DNA from: Panicum virgatum
Lineage: Eukaryota > Streptophyta > Magnoliopsida > Poales > Poaceae
Direction of reading: 5' to 3'
Assembly (NCBI RefSeq): GCF_016808335.1
Contig: NC_053148.1
Location: forward strand, 2,485,001 to 2,549,000
DNA: 64,000 bases
The position numbers and the translations under genes were made by a program. This document shows, piece after piece, positions 9,501 to 21,900 of the stretch. The notes below the pieces were generated by a model. It was not told the DNA's origin. It was given only the letters and a program-made list of their open reading frames with translations, and searched no databases. Every line of letters begins with the position of its first letter. Within the stretch, counting starts at the first letter, position 1.

Positions 9501-11318
9501 AATACATAATACAACCATAGTCTGGGGTGCTTCACTTCACTTTTCTGCTAAGCCTTTCTTAATATTCCTTTTAAGAGATTGTAGTAAATTAGTTAATTTA
9601 CAAGAGCATAGCAATAGGTGAAGCTTCATCATTTTAACCTGCCCAACTACTCATATGTGCTAGGTGTCTGTTACCTCACACAATTAATATGTTTGTTCAT
9701 TTGCATATCTTGTGGGTTTATTTATCAGCAAACTTTCTTGTATGATAGCATCCATGAGTTTTGCTGACCTTGGCAGAACATGGTAATATGCCCATCAACT
9801 AACCACATGCCCATATAAGAAACATGTGGTTTTGAGCTCAAAATCCGTAAAATTCTGTAGGAGCACTAATGTCAATGTAGTTATTAACTTGAGAGCTCTT
9901 TTCTGTCATTGAGAGTATTAAATTTCAAACAAGATGTTTGTCCGCATGGGTTGTTTAAACTGGGTTTGGTTGTTAAGGAATGGATGAACGAACATGGTTG
10001 GAGAGGAGAGAACCTCTGAAAATATTTGCTTTCTGTTTTGAGAAAGTTCCCTATATAGCATTGGACTAAAATCTGGTTCCTTATATAGCACTGGAAAATT
10101 TTGATTCCCTTGATTGACATCATAATTTACTTTTGGTTTCCTTTCTCGACACTTCCATTAGGTCTGTTAGTAATTTCCGTTAAGTTTCACACCAGGCATG
10201 TTAGATGTCCAGTAAAAGGACCAAAATACCCCTTAGGACATTCATGTGTCCAGGCTCATACTGACTTCAGATTGCCCCGCTTGTTTCCTACCAAGACCTA
10301 TACCTACAGGCTGCAGCTGTTGGCAGCGATGCGGTAAACGTGATGGTTTTGCTAGTATAAAATAAAATGTATTAGTATTTGCTAAGTGACCGCGGCTATT
10401 CTGGTCACTTTCCCACCGCTCTCCAGCCAGATTTGCTTTTCCTTGAACTGCAAAGAGGAGAACACACGTATATCCACCAACACACATATCCACACACAGA
10501 CAGACAGAGAGGGAGGGAGGGAGGCCAATGCAAGCCTCTGCTTTTAGTAACTAATTAACATAATCTACATGACCTGCAGCATGCAAAACTGCAGCTAACC
10601 ATCAAAATAAATATAGCCCGAAAGAATTATGTGCTCTCTGCATTGTTGGAACCTACAGAGAACTTACCGGAATGTCTGTTTTTGGAGAATGCATGTTCGT
10701 ACTGTTCTAGAATCGAGGACAAATAGTCCCTATTTTTCATTGAATAATTATCATACTAAAGCTGTAAAAAAAACATTGTGCTTAGAATAATTCAGGGAAA
10801 GTGATCCAGTTATATTCTTTGTTTGTTTAATATATCACTAGAACTTGAATGCACTCAGCATATATCACTAGACAAATATGAGGGGCAAAAATGTCTTTTC
10901 AGGTAGACTTAACAGCCAACATAACAGAAGTGTCAAGAAAGGAACAAATAAAAATTTCCGATGTCAGATAAGGATGATCAAACTTTCTAGTGCCGTAAAA
11001 GAAATCGAGTTTTAACTCAGTGCTATACTGGGAATTTTCTCTTCTGTTTCTCCGTTGTATGCTAATCTTCACGTTCAATAGGCCAGCTTATTCTGGGTAT
11101 TTGCACAGCATATCTTGTGTGTATTTTAAGGTTGCTGACCTTTGGGCTAATTTGTATTTTGGTGTACATTTTTTGCAACAACTGTGGCATGAACCTTGCA
11201 CAAGTTCTAAATTTATTCCCATTTCTTTGCAGGATTTGAGAAGGACATGTTCAAGCTAAAGAACGAGAAGCAAGCAATGGAGCAAGAGGCCTATCTTTGG
11301 TCTGTATCAGATATGTGA
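6568..11318 (+). CDS. BUD13: BUD13 homolog, RES splicing complex (frameshifted)
   Basis: BUD13 is the large subunit of the RES complex, which binds activated spliceosomes in the nucleus and promotes intron removal. Exons inferred from GT-AG sites are 6568-6805, 6921-7937, 8024-8088, 8194-8249, 8778-8881, 8995-9068, 9167-9347 and 11233-11318. The N-terminus has the family SMKEYLKRY motif. Exon 2 encodes a long Arg/Ser/Pro-rich repeat region (units like RRRRHDSEEPQDMSPP). Exons 3-8 encode the conserved C-terminal domain ([39 protein letters not shown]) and end in YLWSVSDM. Two breaks are visible. One base appears lost near 7304, where frame 1 hits TAA, and one base appears gained near 9022 between ELD and MLKNRIRW. 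Either this copy is a recent pseudogene or the assembly has errors. Intron 7 (9348-11232) carries a Mutator-like element. Confidence 0.9.
10040..11041. mobile_element. MULE-type element in BUD13 intron 7
   Basis: Long imperfect inverted repeats of about 170 bp begin GAGAAAGTTCCCTATATAGCA at the left and, in complement, GAGAAAATTCCCAGTATAGCA at the right. They continue through a shared TTTCTYGACACTTC block. Flanking 9-bp repeats TTCTGTTTT (10031-10039) and TTCTGTTTC (11042-11050) match at eight of nine positions. Long terminal repeats and a 9-bp target duplication point to Mutator. It is non-autonomous, with only short AT-rich internal sequence and a GAGGGAGGGAGG tract near 10510. Confidence 0.72.
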
Positions 11319-11915
11319 GCCCAGCTGCTGTTCCAAGACATGAATTCTGAATGGACTAATGTGGTCTGAAGGAAGAAACGGAGACGACTATTCAAACATT
11401 TTTCTTTAAACACACAAAATGGCCACGCTGGTGAGTGCTGTGCGGCTGGAGTGGCTTGAATATGTTAACCCAATGAAGCATTGGTTTTGTACTTTTAACA
11501 TGTATTTGTTGAAACTTGTTACCACTCGTACTTCTGTTATCCTTGACATTTTGTAATTTAGATAGACATACCGTGCTGCAAAGGCGCAGTTTTTGGACTA
11601 GTACAGAAGATGAGATTTCACTACCACTTCCTGCTTTCCATGTGATTAGTTTGCCTCCGTTTTCAATCTTGGAAGATTTGGAGTCTCTGGATCTGAACTT
11701 GTCTTGTCGATTATTAGAACGCCATCCGAAGCAGGAATCGGCAGGGTCATTACTCAGTACGTCACGCGAAGTCCGTGACATCGATAACGTTCGATCAAGA
11801 TACATATTCTGTGCCGCTTTGGTTTTGATCTGAAATTTCCTGCCGTTTTGACCGCGATACAAACTGCTTTCCATCCAAGTCCCGTTCAGTTCTCAGGTCG
11901 CGCCGCGTGATCGAA
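11319..11915. other. BUD13 3' region and intergenic spacer
   Basis: This includes the presumed 3' untranslated region after the TGA at 11316-11318. No other coding sequence or RNA was recognised before the MITE-like block upstream of the HIR gene. Confidence 0.4.
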
Positions 11916-12232
11916 TATAGCCCAAGCAAACCATTTTTTTTTGAAATAAAGGCTTTGTTTGACCGCTAATTACGGTGTCAAACAAAATCAGTTTACAAAA
12001 CTAATTTCAGAACCCCGAGCTAGGAACCCTAAGATTCTAATGAGACTTTTGGACGTGTAATTTGAGAAGGGTTACTGTAGCATCACTGTAGCTAATCGTT
12101 GATTAATTACCGTTATTAGATTCGTCGCGAAAAATCACATTCATCCTTGAAAAAATGTTACAAATAAACTTCATTTGGTTCTTCATGCGGAGGCTAGAAT
12201 GGAAACGAGCCAAAGTATAGCCCAAGCAAACC
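11916..12232. repeat. MITE-like insertion upstream of HIR
   Basis: The core (about 11950-12170) is closely related to the reverse complement of the element at 35859-36190; both contain TAATTACGGTGTCAAACAAA and GATTAATTACCG. It is bracketed by a 17-bp direct repeat, TATAGCCCAAGCAAACC, near 11916 and 12216. It lies within 200 bp of the HIR start codon, so it is in the promoter or leader. Confidence 0.6.
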
Positions 12233-12424
12233 TTGGTACGACCGTCCAAGCCCATCGTTCGACTTGGAGGCTCGCAAGCGGAGAACAGAGGGGACACGCA
12301 AGCGAGGGTGGTGCCGCCGGCGCGAGATCGAGGGATCCCAATATCCCATCCCCCGCCGACGCGACGCTGTTCGAGGGCCGAGCGGAATTCGTCGCCGCCG
12401 GAGCCGGAGCCGAGGGAGCCCGAG

Positions 12425-14974
12425 ATGGTGAACTCGTTCTTCGTGTTCTGCGGGTGCGTGGACCAGGCCAGCGTGGCGGTGGTGGAGAAGTGGGGGCGCT
12501 TCGTCCGCCTCGCCGAGCCGGGCCTCCACTTCTTCAACCCCTTCGCCGGGGAGTGCGTCGCGGGGTCCCTCACCACCCGCGTCCAGTCCCTCGACGTCCG
12601 CGTCGAGACCAAGACCAAGGTTTGCTGGTTCTTTCCCCCATCCGTTCTGTTCCAGGCTGTGTAGCTCCCCTTGCCGATCTTGATCGCGCGCTGTCTTGCT
12701 AGATAGATTCGGTTGCGTCTGTGCTGGTACAATTGCCTATGTTAGATGTTGGAATTGATCAATCTCGGGGGGTTCGGTCCTGGAACTCACCAGTGCTCGG
12801 TGAAGAAGTTGCCCAGCTGTGTCCGGTTCTGATCAGTACTACTTGACTACTTGTGCTAGATTGATGGTTTAGTTTTTGGGGTCATGTGAAATTGCATCAT
12901 GCTGTGGACCGGGGGTATCATTTGGTTGCAGAACTCCAGGTCCAGGATAAGGTTATGCTTTACCGTGCAAAGGGAATTGGAATCACTTTACATGGTCTGC
13001 GGAGTAGTGGTAATCTGTTTTCCCTGTAGATTAGTGTGCGGCTCTGGGATATTGGAAGAACATCATTGATGGCATTATGTCATTATCTGACAAGTGAATT
13101 TTGAGTTTCTGTGTAGTAAAATTTGTGAGCTGTGGAGTAACTGATCCGGATGCTGCAGTTGTTCTGTGGCGACACAGACTCGACCCGCTCCTTTTTTGTG
13201 CTAGATTTGGAAGTGTGGCTGTAACAACACTAAATCGCATATGCCAACCACTGTGTCGGGCCAGATGTGTAGCCTGTTTACAGATGAATTGAAATACTAA
13301 ATAGTTTTATATGGTACTTGTTTCTTGTTGAAACGATTGATGGCGTGCTTTTCCTTTGCAGGATAATGTCTTCGTCCAGCTGATTTGCACCATTCAATAT
13401 CGTGTTGTCAAGGAAAATGCTGATGATGCATTCTATGAGTTGCAGAATCCCCAACAGCAAATTCAGGCTTACGTCTTTGATGGTGAATTGTTAATGCTGA
13501 ATTAGTTATTTTGTACTGTTTCTCTAAAGTATAAGCTGACACTTTAATTTTTCCTGATAAATAGTTGTTCGGGCCATAGTTCCAAGAATGAATCTGGATG
13601 ATCTTTTCGAGCAAAAGAATGATGTGGCGAAATCTGTACTGGAGGAGCTTGAAAAGGTAATTTGAAGGCCAATTTTACTGGTAGTCTGCGTTCTACGATT
13701 GCCTCAAAATTATTGATTCACACATACTAGTGCAGTGCCACATCTGACCTTATTTTTGTTTCACTTGTTACATGTATTGCTCATTCATGGTGCATAGTTT
13801 CATGGATCCAGTACATTCTGCTTATACTCTGCTTTTAATTAGCAATCTATTCTCTGACCACCGGATCGTAGTCTTTATCAGTTTGCCCCTTTGTATTCTC
13901 ACAGTTTGCTTTGGTTCAGTACATCCTAATCATGCTATTTTGGCCCACTTTATTTTCAAGTAAGGGTTTAACATATATACTAAAAGGAGGATAGGTCCGT
14001 AATATAATTTGATGGAATTTGGTCGTGTGACAAGCACTGCATTGATGTTTCTAGATAAGTGACATGCTTAATGATTTTGAACACTATGCTTGTTTCTGAT
14101 GAAATCGGAATCTTATTTGGTTGATATTTGCCCCATAATTTATTGGATTTGTACTGTTTGGTTTCTCCCAAAACCTTGTTTCTCTGCATCATATAATGTC
14201 AAGTATTTGAGGTTAATCCAATATTCTACCTTTTTCTTGGATGTGGTGTCTGTTCTGTCTTTCTTCGCATATAAATAAATTTTTGCTGCTGTTCAGGTGA
14301 TGGCAGATTATGGTTACAGCATTGAGCACATTCTCATGATTGATATCATTCCTGACGCTGCTGTGCGCAAAGCAATGAATGAGATAAATGCAGGTATTGT
14401 GCTGTTTTTATTACATGCAGAACTGCTTCCAGGTTATACAGCTTGGGAAATGTTAACTGAGCTCTGTTCATGAAATTAAAACATAATGTTGCTTTTGTAT
14501 GCTATCCTTTTGTAGACATGCTTCCTTTTAGTTTTCATCTAATGTCTGGCTTTAAGTAGTATTTTCAACCATTTGCATATGTGCTCAGTTAACTGATTAA
14601 CTCTTATTGCAGCCCAAAGGCTTCAGCTGGCAAGCGTCTACAAAGGAGAAGCAGAGAAGGTTCTCTTGGTGAAGAAGGCGGAAGCAGAAGCAGAGGCAAA
14701 ATATCTCTCCGGTGTCGGCATTGCCAAGCAGCGGCAAGCTATAACCGACGGCCTCAGGGAGAACATCCTGAACTTCTCGCACTCGGTGTCGGGCACCAGC
14801 GCCAAAGAAGTCATGGACCTGATCATGGTCACACAGTACTTTGACACCATCAAGGAGCTCGGGGACGGCTCGAAGAACACCACGGTGTTCATCCCCCACG
14901 GCCCGGGCCACGTGAAAGACATCAGCGAGCAGATCCGGGACGGCATGATGCAGGCCTCGAGCAGCAACGTGTAG
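12425..14974 (+). CDS. HIR: Hypersensitive-induced response (HIR) protein
   Basis: HIR proteins are plant SPFH/prohibitin-domain proteins that oligomerise at plasma-membrane microdomains and associate with NLR immune receptors to promote hypersensitive cell death. Five exons (12425-12619, 13362-13482, 13565-13656, 14297-14393, 14613-14974) join in frame to 288 aa, the usual size. Residues 1-30 contain the membrane-anchoring start, with Cys9 and Cys11 as plausible acylation sites ([19 protein letters not shown]). The PHB core follows ([47 protein letters not shown]). Then comes the coiled segment ([24 protein letters not shown]) and the C-terminal [18 protein letters not shown]. Position 2 is valine, not glycine, so N-myristoylation typical of some HIRs is not expected. 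The start is the first ATG in frame with the conserved N-terminus. The gene looks intact. Confidence 0.96.
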
Positions 14975-15486
14975 ACCACTCGTTGACGTGGGCACACACG
15001 GCTGGGGACGCCTCAGCTCGGGCTGAGCCTCAGGCTAATCTGTTTATAGTATTAGATCGTTAGTGGTAAATAACGAGTGCTAGGACTTTCGGCTTGTCAC
15101 CTGGAGTTGTATGCGGTCCTGAAACTAGTGTGGATGAATTTTCGTATGAGATAATGTCCAGGCCGTACGTGTTTTTGCATGTTCTTTCTAGCTATGACAA
15201 GTTATATACTGATCTGGCCTTTTAGACAATGTATAGCGCTTCAGTTGATACGTGGGTGTGGATTTTTGCCTGTGCAGAATACTTGTGAATTGAAGCATTA
15301 TATGGTTGGAAAATCTTTACATGGCTCAGCTCCTGTAATTTTGCACGCTTGTTTCTGGCAGAAGAGGCACCGAACAGATTCTCATGGTTTGATTGTTCCG
15401 TGTATGGTCTGTTCATCTCAGTCACTTGCTGCAATGCCAGATTGCTGGCTGTGCTCACAGTACGCTGAATTTGCATGAATGCAGGG

Positions 15487-15531
<45 letters not shown>
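15487..15531. repeat. (AC)n microsatellite
   Basis: Uninterrupted AC dinucleotide run of about 22 units between the HIR and Sec1-type genes. Confidence 0.97.
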
Positions 15532-15532
<1 letters not shown>

Positions 15533-15962
15533 AATCTGTCTAGAATTCCAAGATTTTTCTTGGACCAAGTTTGCAGGCGTTTCGTGGGAAAGATTTGCAG
15601 TTGTGTAGCGCGCCACTACGTGCATGCAACGAAGCTGCAACTCGTCGTGTGCGCCCATGGCATCCTCCCTCCAGCGCCTTTGGGCATCGTCGCCCTCCTC
15701 TCCTCCCCAGCGGAGATCGCGGCGGGCCCCACGCGCCGCCTGCTCCCTCCCTCCGTCCCTCCTCCCCTCCCCACCCCGCGCGGGCATGCGCGCACGCACC
15801 TATCACGCACCCACTGCGCTCGTCGCCATTCCCGGCCGGCTAAATCAGGATAATAGGCTAGTGTGGGAGCGACAAGAGGCGGAGGAAGAGGGAGCTGGTG
15901 GTGGTGGTGCGGAGGTCGTCGATCGGATCGGATCGGATCGGTTCGGAGTCGTCGGCAGCGAG

Positions 15963-18900
15963 ATGTCGATGGACTTCGGCGCCCCGGCGGATGACCCCAA
16001 GGCCTTCCGCAACATCTGCCGCGACCGTACGTGCACGCGCGCGACTCTGAATCGGCTCTTCGATGGCCGCCTCCCACAATCTCAATCCGCTTTGCGCCCT
16101 GCAGGGATACTGAAGGACTTGCTGAAGCCGGACAAGGATAAGGAGACCAAGAGCTCGTGGAAGGTAATTTTGATACACCTGCACGGCTGTTTGATTTATT
16201 TATGCATACTCTGCTCGTCCCATGCTTACTGCCAACCTGTTCAGAATGTACCATTTTGAACGAAAAAAGTTTACATTCATAGATTTGAGTGTGTCATTTG
16301 GTTAAGAAGCCAATCCTCGCGTCGCATTCCTTCACATTGCTGTTTTCTTAATGCAACAAGCGTGGCTCTTCCCCCAAGCTATGTCATGATCCTGGCACAT
16401 TTGCTATGGACGTACCCCGATCAGTCTGAGCACTACTAATTAGTTGTCGTGGTTATCTGAGCTACAAATTTGTCACATTTGCAGGTTCTTATAATGGATA
16501 AGTTTACAGTGAAGATCATGGGTTATGCTTGCAAGATGGCGGAAATTACCGATGCAGGGATTTCGTGTAAGTTTCCCAGACCTGGATGCATGATCGTCTA
16601 GAAGAAAGTAAATGGGTGGTGGTTACCATGTTCTTACTGCGTTTCCTTGCAAGAGACCTGTTTTTTGGCCAATAACACTTGGGCAGAGCTGATCGGTTGG
16701 AGGAGTTTATGTATAATAATCTTACTGCCATATCCTGCAGTGGTCGAAGATCTGTTCAAGAGAAGGGAGCCAATGCCTTCAATGGATGCAATCTACTTTC
16801 TGCAGCCACTGAAAGAGAAGTAATTTTCAGCAGGCACTGCTATGCCCCATGGCAGCATCTATTTTACCATGTGGCACAATAAATATGTTATTCATCTTGA
16901 GCTCTCTTCTCTGATGCATATTTCCTGCAATCTGCAGTGTCATAATGCTTCTCTCTGATATGTCTGGGAGATGTCCACTGTACAGGAAGTACGTTGAATT
17001 GCCACCTCTAGTTTGTAGCTAGAATTTCATTTCCAAAAGCTTCAGATGTAATAAATTTTGAGTCGCACGCTGATGATTTCACTTCAAACGCTAGGGCATA
17101 CATCTTCTTTAGTTCACCAATTCCTAAGGAGCTGGTATCTTACATAAAGAATGACAGCAGTGTAATACCACGGATTGGTGCACTAAGAGAGGTAGGTTAT
17201 TTTGCAATGTATCTTTCATTGCTTTGAGCTATGGCACAAGTTCTTCTAATAAATTCTAATGCTGTGATTCAATTGATTGCAGATGAATTTGGAATTCTTT
17301 ACTATTGACATGCAGGTATTCAGCTTTCAATCTACATCGTTTCAATAAATTCTGAGATTAATATATGAAAGTACCATATGCTCACTTAATTATTTTTTCC
17401 TTTTCTGGTCGGTGTCAGCCACAAACATTCAATAAAATAATTAAGAATATATTGTTGTGACCAAACTATTGTTGTCGTTGGTTTTGTTACATAGATTGGA
17501 ACTTCTGCACCTGCAATATGAAAGAATTAAATGGTTTTAAAATTTCCAAATATGATTTTCTTAAAAGTGATAAGCATAGGAAATCCATTCCAGTAAACAT
17601 GCTGGATGCACTTGTATTTGCATGTCTTTGTCTCCTGCTCACTGTCTATGGTATGATGATCACTCTACTACTAACTTTATCTGTCGTATATGCAGGGCTT
17701 CGTAACTGACCATGATACGGCGCTGACTGATTTATATGGCCCAAGTGAACATAATTCCAAAACATTCAACGATACTATAAGCACGATGTCTACTCGCATC
17801 GCGACCGCATTTGCATCATTGAAAGTACGTTAGTGAACTCCATTTGCTACAATCTATTCATGCCCACTGATAATTAGTAGAAAATTCCTCTTTTTTTTAA
17901 TAACAGTTACACAGCTAGCTAAGGTATGTATCACTTCCATAAAGACAAGCAGTGTAAAATTATCAAAAAAGGCAATAAATTTCAGCATATGTTGTTCGTA
18001 GTTAGTTTTCATACTTATTGCTTGAATTTTTACTGACAAACATGTTAGCTAGCAGGATGGTGACATTTTTTATATATGCTCGTTGGCCTAAATCTTGATT
18101 GCACCAGCGTGTTTTTACTTGATCCACATTACATTTTACCATGGTGCACCTCTCGTGTTGGGTAACTACAGTCCGGAATTTTAAATGAATATAATATGGC
18201 ATCAGTATACTCTAGGTGGAACTTGATTAAAACCATGATATAGATATACTAATAGCAAACGTTCCAAAGTCAAGCATTCTCTAAATTTTTGACCAAGTTT
18301 ATGAAAAATACACTAAAATCTAGGACATCAAATTAGTTTTATTATATCCACCACTAAAATTTCTTACATTTTGAAAAGGAGGTAGTGGTCTACAATGCTA
18401 ACTTTAGATTTCCTGCATTTATGACTATCTCCTATCTTAATTAGCAACAGAGGCAACTATATCTCTAGCTCTATTGCGCTGTTTTATAAATAATTAGCCT
18501 TATTATTCCCCTTTTTTATTAAACACGAAAGCTGATGTAAGTACTGTGCAGGAATTTCCATGTGTGCGGTATCGGGCACCGAAAGGAGATGCTTCCGCAA
18601 CTACTAAATTTGATATGGTTCCAAAGTGGCTTGCTACTGCTGTTTGGGATATTGTGTCAAAATATAAATCAACAATTCCTGAATTTCCCCAGAAGGAGAC
18701 ATGTGAACTGCTCATTGTTGACAGGCCTATAGATCAGGTGCTAAAGCATAACCTGTTATTCATCTTAAAAGTATAGTAAAGATCGTCAATATAGCAAACA
18801 GCATCAATGTACTCATGACAGCTTACAACAATTTCATATGACTGCAAAGATAGCACCTGTTATTCATGAATGGACCTATGATGCAATGTGCCATGATCTA

Positions 18901-21900
18901 CTTGAAATGGATGGTACCAAATACATATACGAGGTAATTGTAGTATCATATTAGTAACGAGCTACTAATTCTCTTTAGTTTCCTTATTCTTAATGTTATT
19001 TTCTGTTGGAAGGTATCAAAGGCAGGTTCGGAACCTGAACAAAAGGAGGCTGTATTGGAGGATCATGATCCTCTTTGGCTTGAGCTTCGCCATGCTCACA
19101 TAGCTGATGTGAGTCTTATGTGTTTTATTGGTGCATTTCAATCGCTTAACTATATTTTGGTCTATTATTCCTAACACTAATTAAAATGCCAGGCTAGTGA
19201 GAGATTGTACGAAAAGATGAATAATTTTGTTTCCAAGAATAAAGCAGCACAACTACATTCAAGGTGCATAACCTTTCTCAATTTCGAATGTAATTGTGAG
19301 TGCTTTTTTTGGGCACGGTGTATCCTAGTACAGTATTTCATAAGAATGCCCAGGGGCGGAGCCCGAAACAAATCAAGCCCCGTGCTGAATAGCTAACTTC
19401 TTACTAGCTTCAACATTTTACCTATTTTTTAGTCAGCTGTACCACTGTCGATTTAGGCTTAGGACCCAGGCTGCAGCACAGGCACATGGGGCCTGGCACG
19501 GCCACTGAGAATGCCTCATATTTTTTTTGTTACTGCTGCTATTTATGGTTTTTAGTCATAGTGCTATTTACAGTTCTGGACTGCTGATGTTAGTGGACTG
19601 CTGATGTTAGTCATATTCTATTTCAACCCTTGTGCTGGATATTTATCTGTGGCACATTTATTCAAAGGTCAAAATATAAACATATGCATCTTAGTAGCAT
19701 ATATAGCATTCTTTTGAACAAGTGATTTTATTTGGATTTAATGCTGCAAGACAAGTGGCACAAAATTTACTTCTGATGCCAGACCATAAAATGCATAATA
19801 TTTCCAAATTCTTGCATAATAAATGATAGTGACGTTTCCATTTTCAACTAGAGATGGTGGTGAAATCTCAACAAGGGATCTGCAGAAAATCGTTCAAGCA
19901 TTGCCGCAATATAGTGATCAAGTTGAGAAATTGACACTACATATAGAGGTAGATTGTTGCTCTCAAAGAATATCTGCCCTATACGCTTTTCTGTTCTGAT
20001 GTTTAATCTTTTTCTTTACAAGTCATCACTTACCATTTCCTATATTTATAAATTTAAGGGAATTAGGAAATTAACTTTCATACAGATGCAAGAAGAAAAT
20101 CATATTAGCATTAAAAAAATTATATTATCTTATGGTACATAATTATAAAGGGGCACCAAAAGATGGTTCATCGCTCATGATGGATTATGGAATCTATTGC
20201 AGCCATGGTAGAAAATAAACTATTTAACATGGTAAGAAATGTCATTATCTTCCTTTGCACATTTACATGTTTTACCCACATAGTTAAGCATAGAATATAG
20301 TTCAAAGCAAACAGTTGTAGTTTAAAGGCACTTGTTTTCACCTTAATGCATGTTGTCCATATTTAGTTCATGCATCTTATGGCTCAGTGCCTTGCATTTG
20401 AACATCTTTTTGGAACATTGCAGAAGAGCTGTGTGTCATTTCATTTATAGAAGAAATAAAGTTCATTATGTTACAGGCCCTAACTGCTACTTTGAACAGC
20501 AACCTTTGTTATATTTACCTCTAATTTCAATTGATGAGTACTAAAACTTCCGATTGGTCTCCTTTTCAGATTGCTGGTAAAATTAATAGGTTTATCAGGG
20601 AGTATGGGCTCCGTGACATTGGGCAGCTGGAGCAGGACCTGGTTTTTGGAGATGCAGGAGCTAAGGAGGTGATCAGCATCCTTAGGTCAAAGCAGGTTTG
20701 TTCAGAAAGAGAAACAAAAAACAGGCTTGCTGCTAAGTCCCTTTCAATTGATTTTGTTCTTTGCTTGACATGCTTGCTACTATCAAGGATATGAGTCCAG
20801 AAAACAAACTGAGGTTGCTGATTATATATGCAATTGTATATCCAGAAAAGTTTGAAGGTGACAAAGGGGAAAAGTTGATGCAGGTATCTCACATCAATTT
20901 TTGACTGCTTATGAGCTATCGATTGTATAAATAGTGCACGCCTTATTCAAGATGCAAAGATATACCATGACATTGGAGGAAACCTTGATTTGCTCTCACT
21001 AATTATGAGTATTGGGCATATTAAAAGGGACTAGATATTTGGAATGTGCCATATATGTGATATCTTATTCTAGTTGCTAAATCCTACATAATTCCCATAT
21101 GCCTCTCTCAGATTAGTACATGTCAATACAAAAGCAACTTGTGCTTAAAACTATCATGTGGTTATTCGCACTACGTGATGGAGAGAATAATTGCTCTATT
21201 CCTCCAACCCTAGATGGGTGGGTATATATAGATCCAATACAAGGGCCTCTAGATGGGCCTTTATACACATGGGCTCAATATACTCCAACACCCCCCCCCC
21301 CCGCAGTCTGAACTACCGGCGCAGCGGTGTTTAAGACTGGACAACAAGAAAGCTAACACCCCCCGCAGTCTGAATAACCGACGCAGCGATGTTCAAGACT
21401 GGACAAGATGAGAGTACAAGTAGAGCACAAAAGGGCTAATACCCCCCGCAGCCACAACTAGCCACCGGCTACGTTGAGGCTGGATCGAAACTCCGAGAAG
21501 GTCGACGAGGGCAGCCCCTTCGTGAAGATGTCAGCAAACTGGGAGGTAGTCGAGACATGGAGTACCCGAACATCGCCGATGGCGACTCTGTCGCGCACGA
21601 AGTGTAGGTCGATCTCCACGTGCTTCGTCCGCTGATGCTGGACGGGGTTGGTGGAGAGATACACGGCGCTGACGTTGTCGCAGTAGACGAGCGTGCTCTT
21701 GGCGAGCGGGCTGTGGAGCTTCGCCAAGAGCTGTCGCAGCCAGGACGCCTCCGCCACGCCGTTAGCAACAGCTCGGTACTCCGCCTCGGCACTGGAGCGG
21801 GAGACAACCGGCTGCCGCTTGGACGACCAGGAGACCAGGTTGCCACCCAGGAAGACGGCGTAGCCGGAGGTGGAGCGACGAGTGTTCGGGCAGCCAGCCC

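Noticed and set aside
15479..15853. Threonine/histidine-rich frame over the AC repeat
   Set aside because: Translation of a microsatellite.
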